Made by a program: the position numbers and the translations under genes. This document shows, one piece after another, positions 17,473 through 28,545 of a stretch of 64,000 bases of DNA (position 1 is the stretch's first letter; every line of letters begins with the position of its first letter). Source of the stretch: Streptomyces sp. NBC_00433. GTDB taxonomy: Bacteria > Actinomycetota > Actinomycetes > Streptomycetales > Streptomycetaceae. The stretch lies in contig CP107926.1 in assembly GCA_036015235.1 (NCBI GenBank), positions 2,918,001 to 2,982,000 of the forward strand, read 5' to 3'. The notes under the pieces are model-generated. The model did not search any database. It had not been told where the DNA came from and was given only the letters and a program-made list of their open reading frames with translations.

Positions 17473-18352
17473 GTTGTCCGCCTTCCTGAACTGTTCTGCC
17501 GATGTCGGCACTCGGCGTGCCGGGCCCCGCGTGAGGAGTGCGTGTAGGCACCCCACGGAAACGGACCGGCCCGTCTTCCGGCCGGCATGCGAAACCCGCG
17601 TGTACAGGGCATGCAGGTCGTCATCCGCCGCCCCGCACAAACCCGTCCACAGGAAGCGAGAATCTACTCGAAGCGCTCCGCCGAATACTGGGTCAGCCCA
17701 CAGGAATTCACCGGAAGTTCGCCAGGAGAACGCGCTCCGTGTTCACCTGAAGGCGGAGTGCAGTCAACCGAGTCAACGCGCACCCGCCCCCGGAACGTTG
17801 AAAATTCTACCATCAAGCCACTCGGCCCAGGTCGGCGAGCCGGGAGGGACCGCCAGGCAGGCAGGGTGAGTTCGCACGACCCGCACCGACCGGGGGCGTC
17901 CGGTCCCCGGCCGGCGGTCCTGTTCGGGTCGGCCTTCGGCGGCCGGTTCCCCTTCGCCGTCAGTCGGGCCCCCGCAGATAGACCTGCCCCCACCGACGCC
18001 GATCCTTACGCACGAAAGGCTCAAGAAGCGGCCGGACAAAGCGACCGGGAAAAGCGAAAGCCCGCCCCAGCCGGGCAAAGGGATGCGCTGTCAAGTCAAA
18101 GGCACCGCTTGGCCGGCAGCCGCACCTGCGCTGCCGGGTGCGCCGTCGAACGGTCTGAGCGCGTACGCGAGGAAGGCCGCCGGCGACTCCGCGGCGTCAC
18201 GCTTCGAAATGTGCGACCCCCGTCCTCGAACGGGCCGCTCCGGAGGGTGACTTCGGCGGTGGGCCGCCGGGGGGACCAATCCGCGGGGGCTGTTGTCGCG
18301 AACCGTGCTGTGACCCGCCCGCTGACCGAGTGGGTGGACGGAGAGATGGGGC
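17473..18352. other. 880-bp intergenic region, no convincing gene
   Basis: Divergent gap between the first WXG100 gene (minus) and the ferritin-like genes (plus). The open frames here have no recognisable domain or good ribosome binding site. The stretch around 17650-17820 is lower in GC than its surroundings and is the likely promoter zone, but I could not define a -10/-35 pair. No hairpin or repeat stood out. Confidence 0.5.
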
Positions 18353-19144
18353 GTGATGGCCGTAGAGCACATCGACACCCGGCTGCTCGGGGAACTGACC
18401 GAGCAGTCACAGGATCTGAACAGCGACGCCGTACGCATCACCCGCGGCGCGCTGGACGACTTCGCGGAGGTCACCGGGCCGCGGCCGCGGCGCTGGTGGC
18501 GGCGCGGGAGCACCGTCGCCGGGGCGGCGGGGGCCGCGGCGCTGCTGACCTCGATGCGCGCCGCAGCCGCCACGTCGAGCGACGACATCATGGCCCTGCA
18601 GACGGCGGCGTCGATCGAGATCCTGGCGATCAGCGTCTACCGGACCGCCGCCGGGCTGCCGTTCATCAAGGACGGCAACAAGACGATCTCGGCCTTCATC
18701 GCGAAGACCACCACCCAGCACCAGGCGCACGCGCAGGCCTTCAACGCCGCGGTCACGCAGGCCGGCGGCGCGGCGCAGACCGCCCCCGACCCGAAGTACG
18801 CGGCCGTGGTGAAGGAGGCGCTGCCGACCGTCAAGACCCCGGCCGACGTGGTGAAGCTCGCCATCACACTGGAGGACGTGGCAGCGCAGACGTACACCAA
18901 GAACGTCAGCCAGGTCAGCAGCGCCCAGTTGCGCAAGCTGTTCGCGTCGGTGGCGCCCGTGGAGGCTCAGCACCGCGCGACGCTGCTGGCCGTGCAGGCG
19001 CTGCTCGCCGGGAATCTCGGCAGCCTGGTCGCCATCCCGACCGACGTCGCGAAGCTGCCCGCCGCCGCAGGCAGTGTCGGCTTCCCCGACGCCTTCTACC
19101 CGACCGTGAACGCCTCGCCGATCTCTGAGGGGGCCGTGAAGTGA
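18353..19144 (+). CDS. Exported ferritin-like domain protein
   Basis: 263 residues from GTG (ATG three bases later is equally possible; GGAGAG is upstream). Residues about 45-72 hold RRWWRRGSTVAGAAGAAALLTS, a twin-arginine-like export signal placed late after a charged N terminus. The rest is a four-helix bundle of the ferritin-like type. Possible metal ligands are Glu in AASIEILAISVY, His in TTQHQAHAQAF, Glu in TLEDVAAQTY and Glu/His in PVEAQHRATL. It overlaps the next gene by GTGA, and that product has the same fold, so the two are probably coupled and may form a heteromer. The metal and reaction cannot be read from sequence. Confidence 0.85.
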   Translation: MMAVEHIDTRLLGELTEQSQDLNSDAVRITRGALDDFAEVTGPRPRRWWRRGSTVAGAAGAAALLTSMRAAAATSSDDIMALQTAASIEILAISVYRTAAGLPFIKDGNKTISAFIAKTTTQHQAHAQAFNAAVTQAGGAAQTAPDPKYAAVVKEALPTVKTPADVVKLAITLEDVAAQTYTKNVSQVSSAQLRKLFASVAPVEAQHRATLLAVQALLAGNLGSLVAIPTDVAKLPAAAGSVGFPDAFYPTVNASPISEGAVK

Positions 19145-19965
19145 CCACCGCACGCGACGGCTGGGACATGCCGATCAGCGACGACCGGCTCGCCCGGCTC
19201 ACCCGCGACATGGAAGCCGCCCACCGCGACACCCTGCCGGCCATGCGCGCGGCCGCGGTGGACCTCGCCGAGGACCTCCGCGGCAACCTCGGCGGGTCCG
19301 ACGACGCCCCGCGGGCGCCGGGCCGGCGCCGCTTCCTCGTCGGCGCCGGCGGCCTCGCGGCCGCCATGGCCCTGGCCGCGTGCTCCAGCGGCGACAAGCA
19401 CGACTCGGCCGCGCCGACCAAGGGCGCCGCCCCGTCGCCCTCGGGGTCGTCGAAGAGCCAGTACACCGGCGATCTGAAGGTCGTCGCGCTCGCCGTGGCG
19501 CTGGAGAACCAGGCCGTCGGCGCCTACCAGGCCACCCTCGCCGCGGCCGAGGCGGGCAAGCTCGGTCAGGTGCCGCCGGCCGTCGCCACCTTCGTGACCA
19601 CGGCGATGGCCCAGCACTCGGACCACGCCAAGGCGTGGAACGCGGTGCTGACCGGCGCGGGCAAGCCCGCGATCCACGACGTGCCGCTGAGCAACCAGCC
19701 CGCCACCCTCGCGGCGCTCGGCAAGGCCAGGACGGTCACCGACGTGGCGAAGCTGGCGCTCCAGCTGGAGGACCAGGCGGCGCAGACGTATCTCTTCGCC
19801 ACCTTCGACGTGAGCGCGGCGGCCGGTGTGGCGACCGCCGCGAGCATCGCCCCGGTCGAGGCGATGCACGCGGCGATCCTCCATTACGTCCTCGGCCAGT
19901 ACCCGGTTCCGGACGACTTCCTGCCGGTCGACAAGGCCGCCGACCCCGCGCTCCTGACCGTCTGA
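19141..19965 (+). CDS. Ferritin-like lipoprotein
   Basis: 274 residues. The GTG start overlaps the preceding stop (GTGA). After a ~60-residue charged N terminus comes RRRFLVGAGGLAAAMALAAC, which combines a twin-arginine signal with a lipobox (LAAC), so it is predicted to be Tat-exported and lipid-anchored. The mature domain is a ferritin-like bundle with candidate ligands in ALENQAVGAYQ, AQHSDHAKAW, QLEDQAAQTY and PVEAMHAAIL. It is a paralogue of the preceding protein. Likely an extracytoplasmic di-metal protein, function unknown. Confidence 0.87.
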   Translation: MTTARDGWDMPISDDRLARLTRDMEAAHRDTLPAMRAAAVDLAEDLRGNLGGSDDAPRAPGRRRFLVGAGGLAAAMALAACSSGDKHDSAAPTKGAAPSPSGSSKSQYTGDLKVVALAVALENQAVGAYQATLAAAEAGKLGQVPPAVATFVTTAMAQHSDHAKAWNAVLTGAGKPAIHDVPLSNQPATLAALGKARTVTDVAKLALQLEDQAAQTYLFATFDVSAAAGVATAASIAPVEAMHAAILHYVLGQYPVPDDFLPVDKAADPALLTV

Positions 19966-19992
19966 CCCGGCGCGGAGCCGAAAAAAAGGGGG

Positions 19993-20014
19993 GTGCCCGG
20001 CGACCGCCGGGCAC
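19993..20014 (-). terminator. Intrinsic terminator for the acetyltransferase gene (possibly bidirectional)
   Basis: Perfect 9-bp stem GTGCCCGGC/GCCGGGCAC with loop GACC. On the minus strand it is followed by CCCCC and seven T. It lies between convergent genes. Confidence 0.85.
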
Positions 20015-20029
20015 CTGTGCGGTACGCGG

Positions 20030-20674
20030 CTAGCCGATGCCCAGGACGGGCAGGCACTCTTGGAGGCCGGTCAGCTCGATGTCGTCCCGGCGGGCCCCTT
20101 CCCACGCGTCCCGGGCGAGCCGCCACCGCTGGATCCGCGCGGGCTCGCCGCGGCGGGTGTCCCAGTCGGTGCCGTTGGGTTCGTAGCCCAGACCGCGGGA
20201 GACGCGGTTGGACGCCACGTTGTCGACGAAGGCGTCGCTGGCGGCTTCGCGGGCGCCCAGCCCGGCGAAGGCCAGGTGCAGGATCGCCGCCCGCATCTCC
20301 TTGCCGAGCCCCTGCCTGCGGCTGCCGGGGGCCAGCCACGAGAAGCTGGACACTGTGCCGAACCGCGTGAAGTCCGTGCCGATGAGGTCCTGCATGCCGA
20401 CCGGTTCGCCGTCGACGATCACGGCGAAGTACAGCCGCCACGCGTCAGGGCTCACGCGGCCGCGTCCGGCCCAGACGGCGCGCAGCCATCGCCATTCGCG
20501 TTCGGGGCCGTCGGCGTAGAAGGAGATCGGGTCGTCGAAAGGCCACGGCTCGGCGTCGGCGACCCCGGCCCGCACGAGCGGCACGAGGCTTTCCAGCAGT
20601 TCGTCGGACGCGCCGGCCAGCGTCAGGCGGGGCGTGCGGACGACGACATTCAGCGGGGGATAGGTGTGGGCCAC
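20030..20674 (-). CDS. GNAT family N-acetyltransferase
   Basis: 214 residues, RimJ/RimL-like. The acetyl-CoA pyrophosphate-binding segment is SRRQGLGKEMRAAIL, preceded by the strand FSWLAPG and followed by DNVASNRVSRGLGYEPNG, the usual helix-4 signature. The N terminus (VVVRTPRLTLAGASDELLESL) matches the family start. Substrate cannot be read from sequence. It appears monocistronic, ends at a terminator and converges with the ferritin-like pair. Confidence 0.9.
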   Translation of the reverse strand: MAHTYPPLNVVVRTPRLTLAGASDELLESLVPLVRAGVADAEPWPFDDPISFYADGPEREWRWLRAVWAGRGRVSPDAWRLYFAVIVDGEPVGMQDLIGTDFTRFGTVSSFSWLAPGSRRQGLGKEMRAAILHLAFAGLGAREAASDAFVDNVASNRVSRGLGYEPNGTDWDTRRGEPARIQRWRLARDAWEGARRDDIELTGLQECLPVLGIG

Positions 20675-20746
20675 GCCAGGACGCTAGCCAGCCGGCCCGG
20701 CCGGCGCATCCGGTTTCCCGGGCGCCCGGTCAGCCGAACGACAGGC

Positions 20747-20926
20747 CTAGGCCTGCTCGGGGGAGGTGCGCGGGGGGCGGACCACGACCTTGCCGGAGGC
20801 GAGGTCTATCGGGCCTCGGCCCGGATCGCCGCTGCTCTCGTCCTCGCGGAAGAGCTCCAGCCGGTTGCGCTCGTCGTCGGTGTGCTTGCGCGAAGGCGCG
20901 AACAAATCTTCAAGGATGTTGAACAC
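20747..20926 (-). CDS. Small DUF6191-type protein
   Basis: 59 residues from GTG, with GGGGAGG five bases upstream. The protein reads VFNILEDLFAPSRKHTDDER, then a DPGRGPIDLASGKVVVR segment. I recognise this as the short actinobacterial DUF6191 family. Longer frames reaching 21283 lack a ribosome binding site. The protein is charged, cytoplasmic, and of unknown function. It lies divergent from the GH3 gene. Confidence 0.75.
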   Translation of the reverse strand: MFNILEDLFAPSRKHTDDERNRLELFREDESSGDPGRGPIDLASGKVVVRPPRTSPEQA

Positions 20927-21123
20927 CAAGACCTCCCCGGCAAGCGGCGCTGTCCTCATCAGGTTACGCCCAAGGATCGGCGAACGGTCCGGTCGTCGAT
21001 CCCGGCCCGCCCGCAGCTCACCCACCGCCACGACCTCGTCACCACGGTGTTGCCGAAGCCGGCCGCGGCGTCCACGGCGCCGGCGCCGCTCTTGACAGGG
21101 CCCGCACACGCTGGCCTTATCTA

Positions 21124-21137
21124 TGGGAGCGCTCCCA
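21124..21137. promoter_or_regulatory. CebR-type LacI operator upstream of GH3 beta-glucosidase
   Basis: Perfect 14-bp palindrome TGGGAGCGCTCCCA, identical to the operator known for CebR, the cello-oligosaccharide repressor of Streptomyces. It lies 42 bp before the chosen GH3 start. This predicts induction by cellobiose or a similar beta-glucoside oligomer. Confidence 0.9.
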
Positions 21138-21179
21138 TGCCCCATGGCCCCCCACGGCCTCCCCCCACACGGAGTCCCC

Positions 21180-23429
<2,250 letters not shown>

Positions 23430-23445
23430 GGTCCGCTGTTCCTGC

Positions 23446-23471
23446 GGTGCCGGGCCCCCGCGCCCGGCACC
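23446..23471. terminator. Hairpin between convergent GH3 and MFS genes
   Basis: Perfect 10-bp stem GGTGCCGGGC/GCCCGGCACC with a 6-nt loop. There is no strong T-tract on either side. Probably a shared terminator. Confidence 0.65.
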
Positions 23472-23482
23472 ACAGGGGGCGG

Positions 23483-24907
23483 TTACGCCGCTGCCGCCGC
23501 ACCCGTGATCTGCTCCGCGCTGGGCGCGAGCCGGGGTGAGAGCAGGGTGATCACGAAGGTGCCGGCGGTGAAGGCCGCGGCCACCAGCAGGCCGCGGTGG
23601 AAGCCGTCGACCAGGGCGTCGGTCTGCGAGGCGCCGCCGGTCAGCGCGTGGGTGGTGCGCGAGGTGGACAGCGTGGTGACCACGGCGAGTCCGACCGCGC
23701 CGCCGACCTGCTGGAAGGCGGTGAAGACGCCGGAGGCGGCGCCCGCGTCGGCATGGGTGACGTCGACGACCGCGGCGATCTGCGCCGGCACCGAGACCGC
23801 GATGATGCCGAGGCCGAAGAGGACGAGGCCCGGCATGATCTGGCTCGCGTAGGAGCCGGTGGCGTCGGCGCCGGAGAGCAGCACCAGGCCCGCCACGCTC
23901 AGCAGGGTGCCCACGGTCTGCACGGGCCTGGTGCCGAAGCGGGTGATCAGCGGGGTGGCGAGCACCGCGGCGCCGATGGCGGCGCCGCCCATCGGCAGGA
24001 ATTCCACCCCGGCCCGCAGCGCGCTGTCGCCGCGCACCTGCTGGAGGAAGATCGCGGTCAGGAAGAACATCGAGAGGAAGGCCGCGCCGGTCAGCGCGAT
24101 GGCGCCGCCCGAGCTGCTCAGGGCGCGGGACCTGAGCAGCCGCATCGGCACCAGCGGGGTGTCGGTGCGGGTCTCGACGACCAGGAAGGCGGCCAGCAGC
24201 AGCACCCCGCCGGCCAGGCAGCCGATGACCTCGGCCGAGGACCAGCCGAGCGGTTCCGCGCGCACGACGGCGTAGACGACGCCGAGCAGCCCGGCGGTGG
24301 CCAGGACCGCGCCGAGCGCGTCGAAGCCGCGGCGGCCGGCGTGCGGCTTGACGTGCGGGACGATCAGCGGGGTGGCGATGACCAGGGCGGCCACGATCGG
24401 CACGTTGACGATGAAGACCCAGCGCCAGCTGAGCGAGTCGACCAGGAAGCCGCCGGCGACCACGCCGAGGGTGCCGCCGAGGCCGGCCAGGCCGCCCCAG
24501 ACACCCATGGCGATGTTGCGCTCCCTGCCGTGCGGGAAGGTCACGGTGAGGATGCCGAGCGCCGCGGGCGAGAGCATCGCGCCGCCGAGGCCCTGGAGGG
24601 TGCGGGCCGCGATGAGCAGGCCGGGCGAGCCGGCGAGGCCGCCGGCCAGCGAGGTCACGCCGAAAAGGATCAGGCCGGCGACGAACACCCGGCGGGACCC
24701 GAGGAGGTCGGCGGCCCGGCCGCCGAGCAGCAGGAAGCCGCCGAAGACCAGGGTGTAGGCGCTGATCACCCATTGCAGGCCGTCGGCGGTGAAGCCCAGG
24801 TCGGACTGGATGTTCGGCAGTGCGACGTTCACGATCGTCACGTCGAGCACCACGATGAATTGGGCGAGGGCCAGCACGGTCAGAGTGGCCCAGGGACTGC
24901 GTCGCAT
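23483..24907 (-). CDS. MFS drug exporter, DHA2 (14-TM) type
   Basis: 474 residues with fourteen hydrophobic helices. DHA2 landmarks are LDVTIVNVALPNIQSDL in helix 1 (motif D1), LLGGRAADLLGSRRVF (motif A) and a Gly/Pro-rich segment in helix 5 (GGTLGVVAGG). Proton-driven efflux of a lipophilic drug is the family role; the substrate is unknown. It is divergent from a TetR gene, and the 157-bp gap carries three copies of a likely TetR operator, so repression by that neighbour is likely. Confidence 0.94.
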   Translation of the reverse strand: MRRSPWATLTVLALAQFIVVLDVTIVNVALPNIQSDLGFTADGLQWVISAYTLVFGGFLLLGGRAADLLGSRRVFVAGLILFGVTSLAGGLAGSPGLLIAARTLQGLGGAMLSPAALGILTVTFPHGRERNIAMGVWGGLAGLGGTLGVVAGGFLVDSLSWRWVFIVNVPIVAALVIATPLIVPHVKPHAGRRGFDALGAVLATAGLLGVVYAVVRAEPLGWSSAEVIGCLAGGVLLLAAFLVVETRTDTPLVPMRLLRSRALSSSGGAIALTGAAFLSMFFLTAIFLQQVRGDSALRAGVEFLPMGGAAIGAAVLATPLITRFGTRPVQTVGTLLSVAGLVLLSGADATGSYASQIMPGLVLFGLGIIAVSVPAQIAAVVDVTHADAGAASGVFTAFQQVGGAVGLAVVTTLSTSRTTHALTGGASQTDALVDGFHRGLLVAAAFTAGTFVITLLSPRLAPSAEQITGAAAAA

Positions 24908-24944
24908 AGCAACCTCGGAAGGGATAGCAGCCTCGGAAATTTTT

Positions 24945-25024
24945 GTTTACAGCGTATGCTTACGGCGCAACCATACAGGCATTGCTTACTTTGTAAACAG
25001 AGGTGCGATGTGTACGCTGTAGAC
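24945..25024. promoter_or_regulatory. Three TetR operator-like sites between efflux pump and regulator
   Basis: Three 15-bp imperfect dyads share the form GTYTAC-NNN-GTANRC: GTTTACAGCGTATGC (24945-24959, plus), GTTTACAAAGTAAGC (minus, 24984-24998) and GTCTACAGCGTACAC (minus, 25010-25024). They fill the divergent promoter region. The region is clearly lower in GC than its surroundings. Confidence 0.8.
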
Positions 25025-25064
25025 CACTGCGGGGGGCGGATGTACGGGTGAAGGGTGAGCGGAC

Positions 25065-25739
25065 ATGGCGGCTCAGAAGCGTTTGAACCGAGACGAACTG
25101 GTCACCACCGCACTGACCGTCGCCGACGCCGAGGGGCTCCCCGCGGTGACCATCCGCCGGGTCGCCCAGCTGCACGACGTCACCCCGATGGCCCTCTACC
25201 GGCACTTCCCCGACAAGGAGGGCCTGCTGGTCGCCCTCGCGGAGCGGCTGCTGTCCGGCGCGGTGGTGCCCGAGCCCGACGAGCGGCCCTGGCACGAGCA
25301 GTTGCGCGATCTGCTGAGCGGCTTCCTTGACGCCCTGCGCCCGCACCCCAACGCCGCGATGCTGGTCTTCAACGGCATGGTGACCACCGAGCCCGGCCTG
25401 GCCATCACCGAGCGGGCGCTGGCGCTGATGGCCCAGGGCGGCATGTCGGTGGAGCGCAGCGCGGACGCCGCCAGCCAGATCCTCGGCTCACTGGTCGCGC
25501 TGGCCATCGCGGAGCCGGGCCGCGACCTCGGCCCCGACCCGGAGGCGAGCGAGGACGCGGTCCGCGCCAAGCGCGCCACCCTGCTCGCCCTGTCCCCGCG
25601 CCGCTACCCGCACATCGTGGCCGCCGCCGACGCGATGGCGGCCTGCGCCGACCAGCAGCTCTACTTCGACCGGGGCATCGACCTGATCGTCACCGGCATC
25701 CGCGACGCCGCCCGCGCGGAGGCGGCCGCCGCGCACTGA
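25065..25739 (+). CDS. TetR family repressor of the divergent efflux gene
   Basis: 224 residues. The N-terminal helix-turn-helix is LNRDELVTTALTVADAEGLPA then TIRRVAQLHDVTPMALYRHFPDKEGLL, the TetR DNA-binding signature. The C-terminal half resembles the TetR_C ligand domain. It starts at an ATG after GTGAGCGGAC. It faces the MFS gene and probably represses both itself and the pump through the three sites between them, with release by a pump substrate. The ligand is unknown. Confidence 0.93.
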   Translation: MAAQKRLNRDELVTTALTVADAEGLPAVTIRRVAQLHDVTPMALYRHFPDKEGLLVALAERLLSGAVVPEPDERPWHEQLRDLLSGFLDALRPHPNAAMLVFNGMVTTEPGLAITERALALMAQGGMSVERSADAASQILGSLVALAIAEPGRDLGPDPEASEDAVRAKRATLLALSPRRYPHIVAAADAMAACADQQLYFDRGIDLIVTGIRDAARAEAAAAH

Positions 25740-25741
25740 CC

Positions 25742-25756
25742 GCCGCCGTCGGCGGC
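25742..25756 (+). terminator. Short hairpin after the TetR gene
   Basis: GCCGCC-GTC-GGCGGC stem directly after the TetR stop, without a T-tract. Weak terminator candidate. Confidence 0.45.
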
Positions 25757-25978
25757 TGCCCGGCGGGACGCCTGTGGCGTACGTGACGGACCGTCATCCA
25801 CGACCGGTGGGACGTATCGGCCCGTAGGGCACGGGCATGCCGCACAACACCCAGATTTAACCTCGATACTCCTTCTGCGTCCGGATCTACGCGCGTATCT
25901 TGAGGCCGATCGCGCATGCCCCGACTCGGGGTGACGCGCCGTCACCATCAGTCGCCTCCTCGAAGGAGAACCCCTCCG

Positions 25979-28480
25979 GTGTCGCACCCCTCTGAGGCCG
26001 CCGAGGCATCGTCCCGCCCCACCAGACCCCTTCCCACCGGGCTCCGCAAGCGGTTCCTGCCCATCGGCATAGCCGGTGCCGTGGTGCTCGCCGGGATCGG
26101 CGTGCACGCCGCCTTCGCCGCGCCGTCCGCCGACGCGCTGATCGCCGAGGTCTACGGGGGCGGCGGCAACACCGGCGCCACCTACACCAACGACTTCGTG
26201 GAGCTGGCCAACGCCGGTGCCTCCGCGGTGGACCTGGGCGCCTACAGCGTGCAGTACCTGCCGGGAGCGCCCACCGCCTCGTCCAAGTGGCAGGCCACGC
26301 CGCTCACCGGTTCGCTGGCCGGCGGCGGCCGCTTCCTGGTCCAGGAGGGCGCGGGCACCGGCGGCACCACCCCGCTGCCGACGCCGGACGCCACCGGCGG
26401 CATCAACATGTCGGGCACGACGGGCACTGTCGCGCTGGTCACCGGCGCCGACCCGCTGACCTGCCTGACCGCGGCCGACTGCGCCGCCGACCCGCGGGTC
26501 AAGGACCTGGTGGGCTACGGCACCGCGGTGGTGCGCGAGGGCAGCGGCCCGGCGGCCGGCGCGAGCAACAGCAACTCCGTCACCCGGGGCGCCACGCTCA
26601 CCGACACCGACGACAACGCGGCGGACTTCACCCCCGGCCCGCCCACCCCGCAGAATTCCGGCGACAGCGGCGGCGGCCCGACCGACCCGCCCACCACCCC
26701 GCCGACCACCCCGCCCACCACCCCGCCCACCTCGCCGCCGACCGGCACCGAGGCGAAGATCCACGACATCCAGGGCGACACCCGCAACTCGCCCTTCGCG
26801 GGCAAGGCGATCACCGGCGCGACCGGCATCGTCACCGGCGTGCGGGACTACGGCTCGTCCAAGGGCTTCTGGATGCAGGACCCGAACCCGGACGCCAACC
26901 CCCGTACCAGCGAGGGCATCTTCGTCTACACCAGCTCCAGCCCCACCGTCGTGGTCGGCGACAGCGTGTCGGTCGCCGGCACCGTCTCGCAGTACTACCC
27001 GGGCGGCGCCACCACCGGTGTGCAGGCGATCACCGAGATCACCAAGCCCACGGTGACCACGGTGTCCTCGGGCAACCCGGTGCCCGCGCCGGTCGTGCTG
27101 GACGACAAGTCCGTCCCCGACGCCTTCGTGCCCAGCGCGGGCGGCGGCAGCATCGAGGACCTGCCGCTGCGGCCCGCCGACTACGCGCTCGACCTGTACG
27201 CGTCGCTCGAAGGCATGAACGTGCAGATCAAGGACACCCGGGTGGTCGGCGCCTCCGACCCGTACTCGGAGCTGTGGGTCACGGTCAAGCCCAAGCAGAA
27301 CCCGACCAAGCGGGGCGGCACCCTCTACACGGGCTACGACCAGCCCAACTCGGGCCGCCTGATGGTGCAGTCGCTGCTGCCGACCGCCACCTCGCCCTTC
27401 CCGACCGCGAACGTCGGCGACACCCTGGGCGGCACGACCGAGGGCCCGCTGGACTACAACCAGTTCGCCGGTACGTACGCGCTCCAGGCCCGCACCCTGG
27501 GCACCGTCGAGAGCGGCGGCCTGCAGCCCGAGGTCACCGCGAAGGCGTCCGCCGACCAGGCCACCGTCGGCACGTACAACGTGGAGAACCTGGCGCCCGG
27601 CAATCCGCAGTCGAAGTTCGACGCGCTCGCCCAGGGCCTGGTGCACAACCTGCGCTCGCCCGACATCGTGGCCCTGGAGGAGATCCAGGACAACAACGGC
27701 GCCACCGACGACGGCACCGTCGTCGCCGACCTGACGCTGACCAAGCTCACCGACGCTATCGTGGCGGCCGGCGGCCCGCGCTACCAGTGGCGCGAGATCG
27801 ACCCGGTCAACGACAAGGACGGCGGTGAGCCGGGCGGCAACATCCGGTCCGTCTTCCTCTTCAACCCGCTGCGAGTGGGCTTCACCGACATCCCCGGCGG
27901 CGACTCGACCACCCCGGTCGGCATCACCGGCACCGGCGACAAGACCTCGCTGACCGCCTCCCCCGGCCGCATCGCGCCCGCCGACCAGGCCTGGAACACC
28001 AGCCGCAAGCCGCTGGTCGGCCAGTTCACCTTCCGCGGCAAGAAGCTGTTCGTGATCGCGAACCACTTCGACAGCAAGGGCGGCGACCAGGGCATCGACA
28101 GCCACCTCCAGCCGCCGGTGCGCAGCTCCGAGGTGCAGCGCGTGCGCCAGGCGATCCTGGAGCACGACTTCGTGCAGCAGCTGGAGACCGCGGACAAGAA
28201 GGCGAACGTCGTCGTCCTCGGCGACCTGAACGACTACCAGTTCTCGCCCGCCGTGCAGAGCCTGACCGGCAACGGCTCGGTGCTGACCGACCTGGTCAAC
28301 ACCCTGCCGGCGAAGGAGCGCTACTCCTACGTCTACGAGGGCAATTCCCAGGTCCTCGACCACATCCTGGTCAGCCCGAACCTGGACAGCCGCGTCGACT
28401 ACGACGTCGTCCACATCAATTCCGAGTTCGCCGGCCAGACCAGCGACCACGACCCGCAGGTCATCCGCCTGCGCCCGTAG
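25979..28480 (+). CDS. Secreted nuclease: lamin-tail domain plus endonuclease/exonuclease/phosphatase domain (NucH/ExeM type)
   Basis: 833 residues from GTG (VSHPSEAAEAS), with AAGGAGAA ten bases upstream. A signal segment lies at about 20-45 (RKRFLPIGIAGAVVLAGIGV). Residues about 50-220 are a lamin-tail domain (ADALIAEVYGGGGN, DFVELANAG, DLGAYSVQYL). A Pro/Thr linker follows (PPTTPPTTPPTTPP), then an OB-like region (KIHDIQGDTRNSPFAGK). The C-terminal third is the EEP nuclease fold, with GTYNVENLAPG, IVALEEIQDNNG, VVVLGDLNDYQ and TSDHDPQVIRL as its catalytic motifs. This matches extracellular DNases of the NucH/ExeM group. It probably degrades extracellular DNA. Confidence 0.93.
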   Translation: MSHPSEAAEASSRPTRPLPTGLRKRFLPIGIAGAVVLAGIGVHAAFAAPSADALIAEVYGGGGNTGATYTNDFVELANAGASAVDLGAYSVQYLPGAPTASSKWQATPLTGSLAGGGRFLVQEGAGTGGTTPLPTPDATGGINMSGTTGTVALVTGADPLTCLTAADCAADPRVKDLVGYGTAVVREGSGPAAGASNSNSVTRGATLTDTDDNAADFTPGPPTPQNSGDSGGGPTDPPTTPPTTPPTTPPTSPPTGTEAKIHDIQGDTRNSPFAGKAITGATGIVTGVRDYGSSKGFWMQDPNPDANPRTSEGIFVYTSSSPTVVVGDSVSVAGTVSQYYPGGATTGVQAITEITKPTVTTVSSGNPVPAPVVLDDKSVPDAFVPSAGGGSIEDLPLRPADYALDLYASLEGMNVQIKDTRVVGASDPYSELWVTVKPKQNPTKRGGTLYTGYDQPNSGRLMVQSLLPTATSPFPTANVGDTLGGTTEGPLDYNQFAGTYALQARTLGTVESGGLQPEVTAKASADQATVGTYNVENLAPGNPQSKFDALAQGLVHNLRSPDIVALEEIQDNNGATDDGTVVADLTLTKLTDAIVAAGGPRYQWREIDPVNDKDGGEPGGNIRSVFLFNPLRVGFTDIPGGDSTTPVGITGTGDKTSLTASPGRIAPADQAWNTSRKPLVGQFTFRGKKLFVIANHFDSKGGDQGIDSHLQPPVRSSEVQRVRQAILEHDFVQQLETADKKANVVVLGDLNDYQFSPAVQSLTGNGSVLTDLVNTLPAKERYSYVYEGNSQVLDHILVSPNLDSRVDYDVVHINSEFAGQTSDHDPQVIRLRP

Positions 28481-28491
28481 CGCACGCCTCG

Positions 28492-28533
28492 GCGGTGGGG
28501 GCGGGCGGCCGGCGGGCCGCCCGCCCCCACCGC
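28492..28533. terminator. Strong bidirectional terminator hairpin
   Basis: Perfect 19-bp stem GCGGTGGGGGCGGGCGGCC and its complement, with loop GGCG, between the convergent nuclease and ABC permease genes. GC-only, with no T-tract. Confidence 0.8.
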
Positions 28534-28545
28534 TGTCCGGGGGTG

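Noticed and set aside
17664-17993. Possible 109-residue minus-strand protein in the 880-bp gap
   Set aside because: No ribosome binding site, no domain, poor codon bias.
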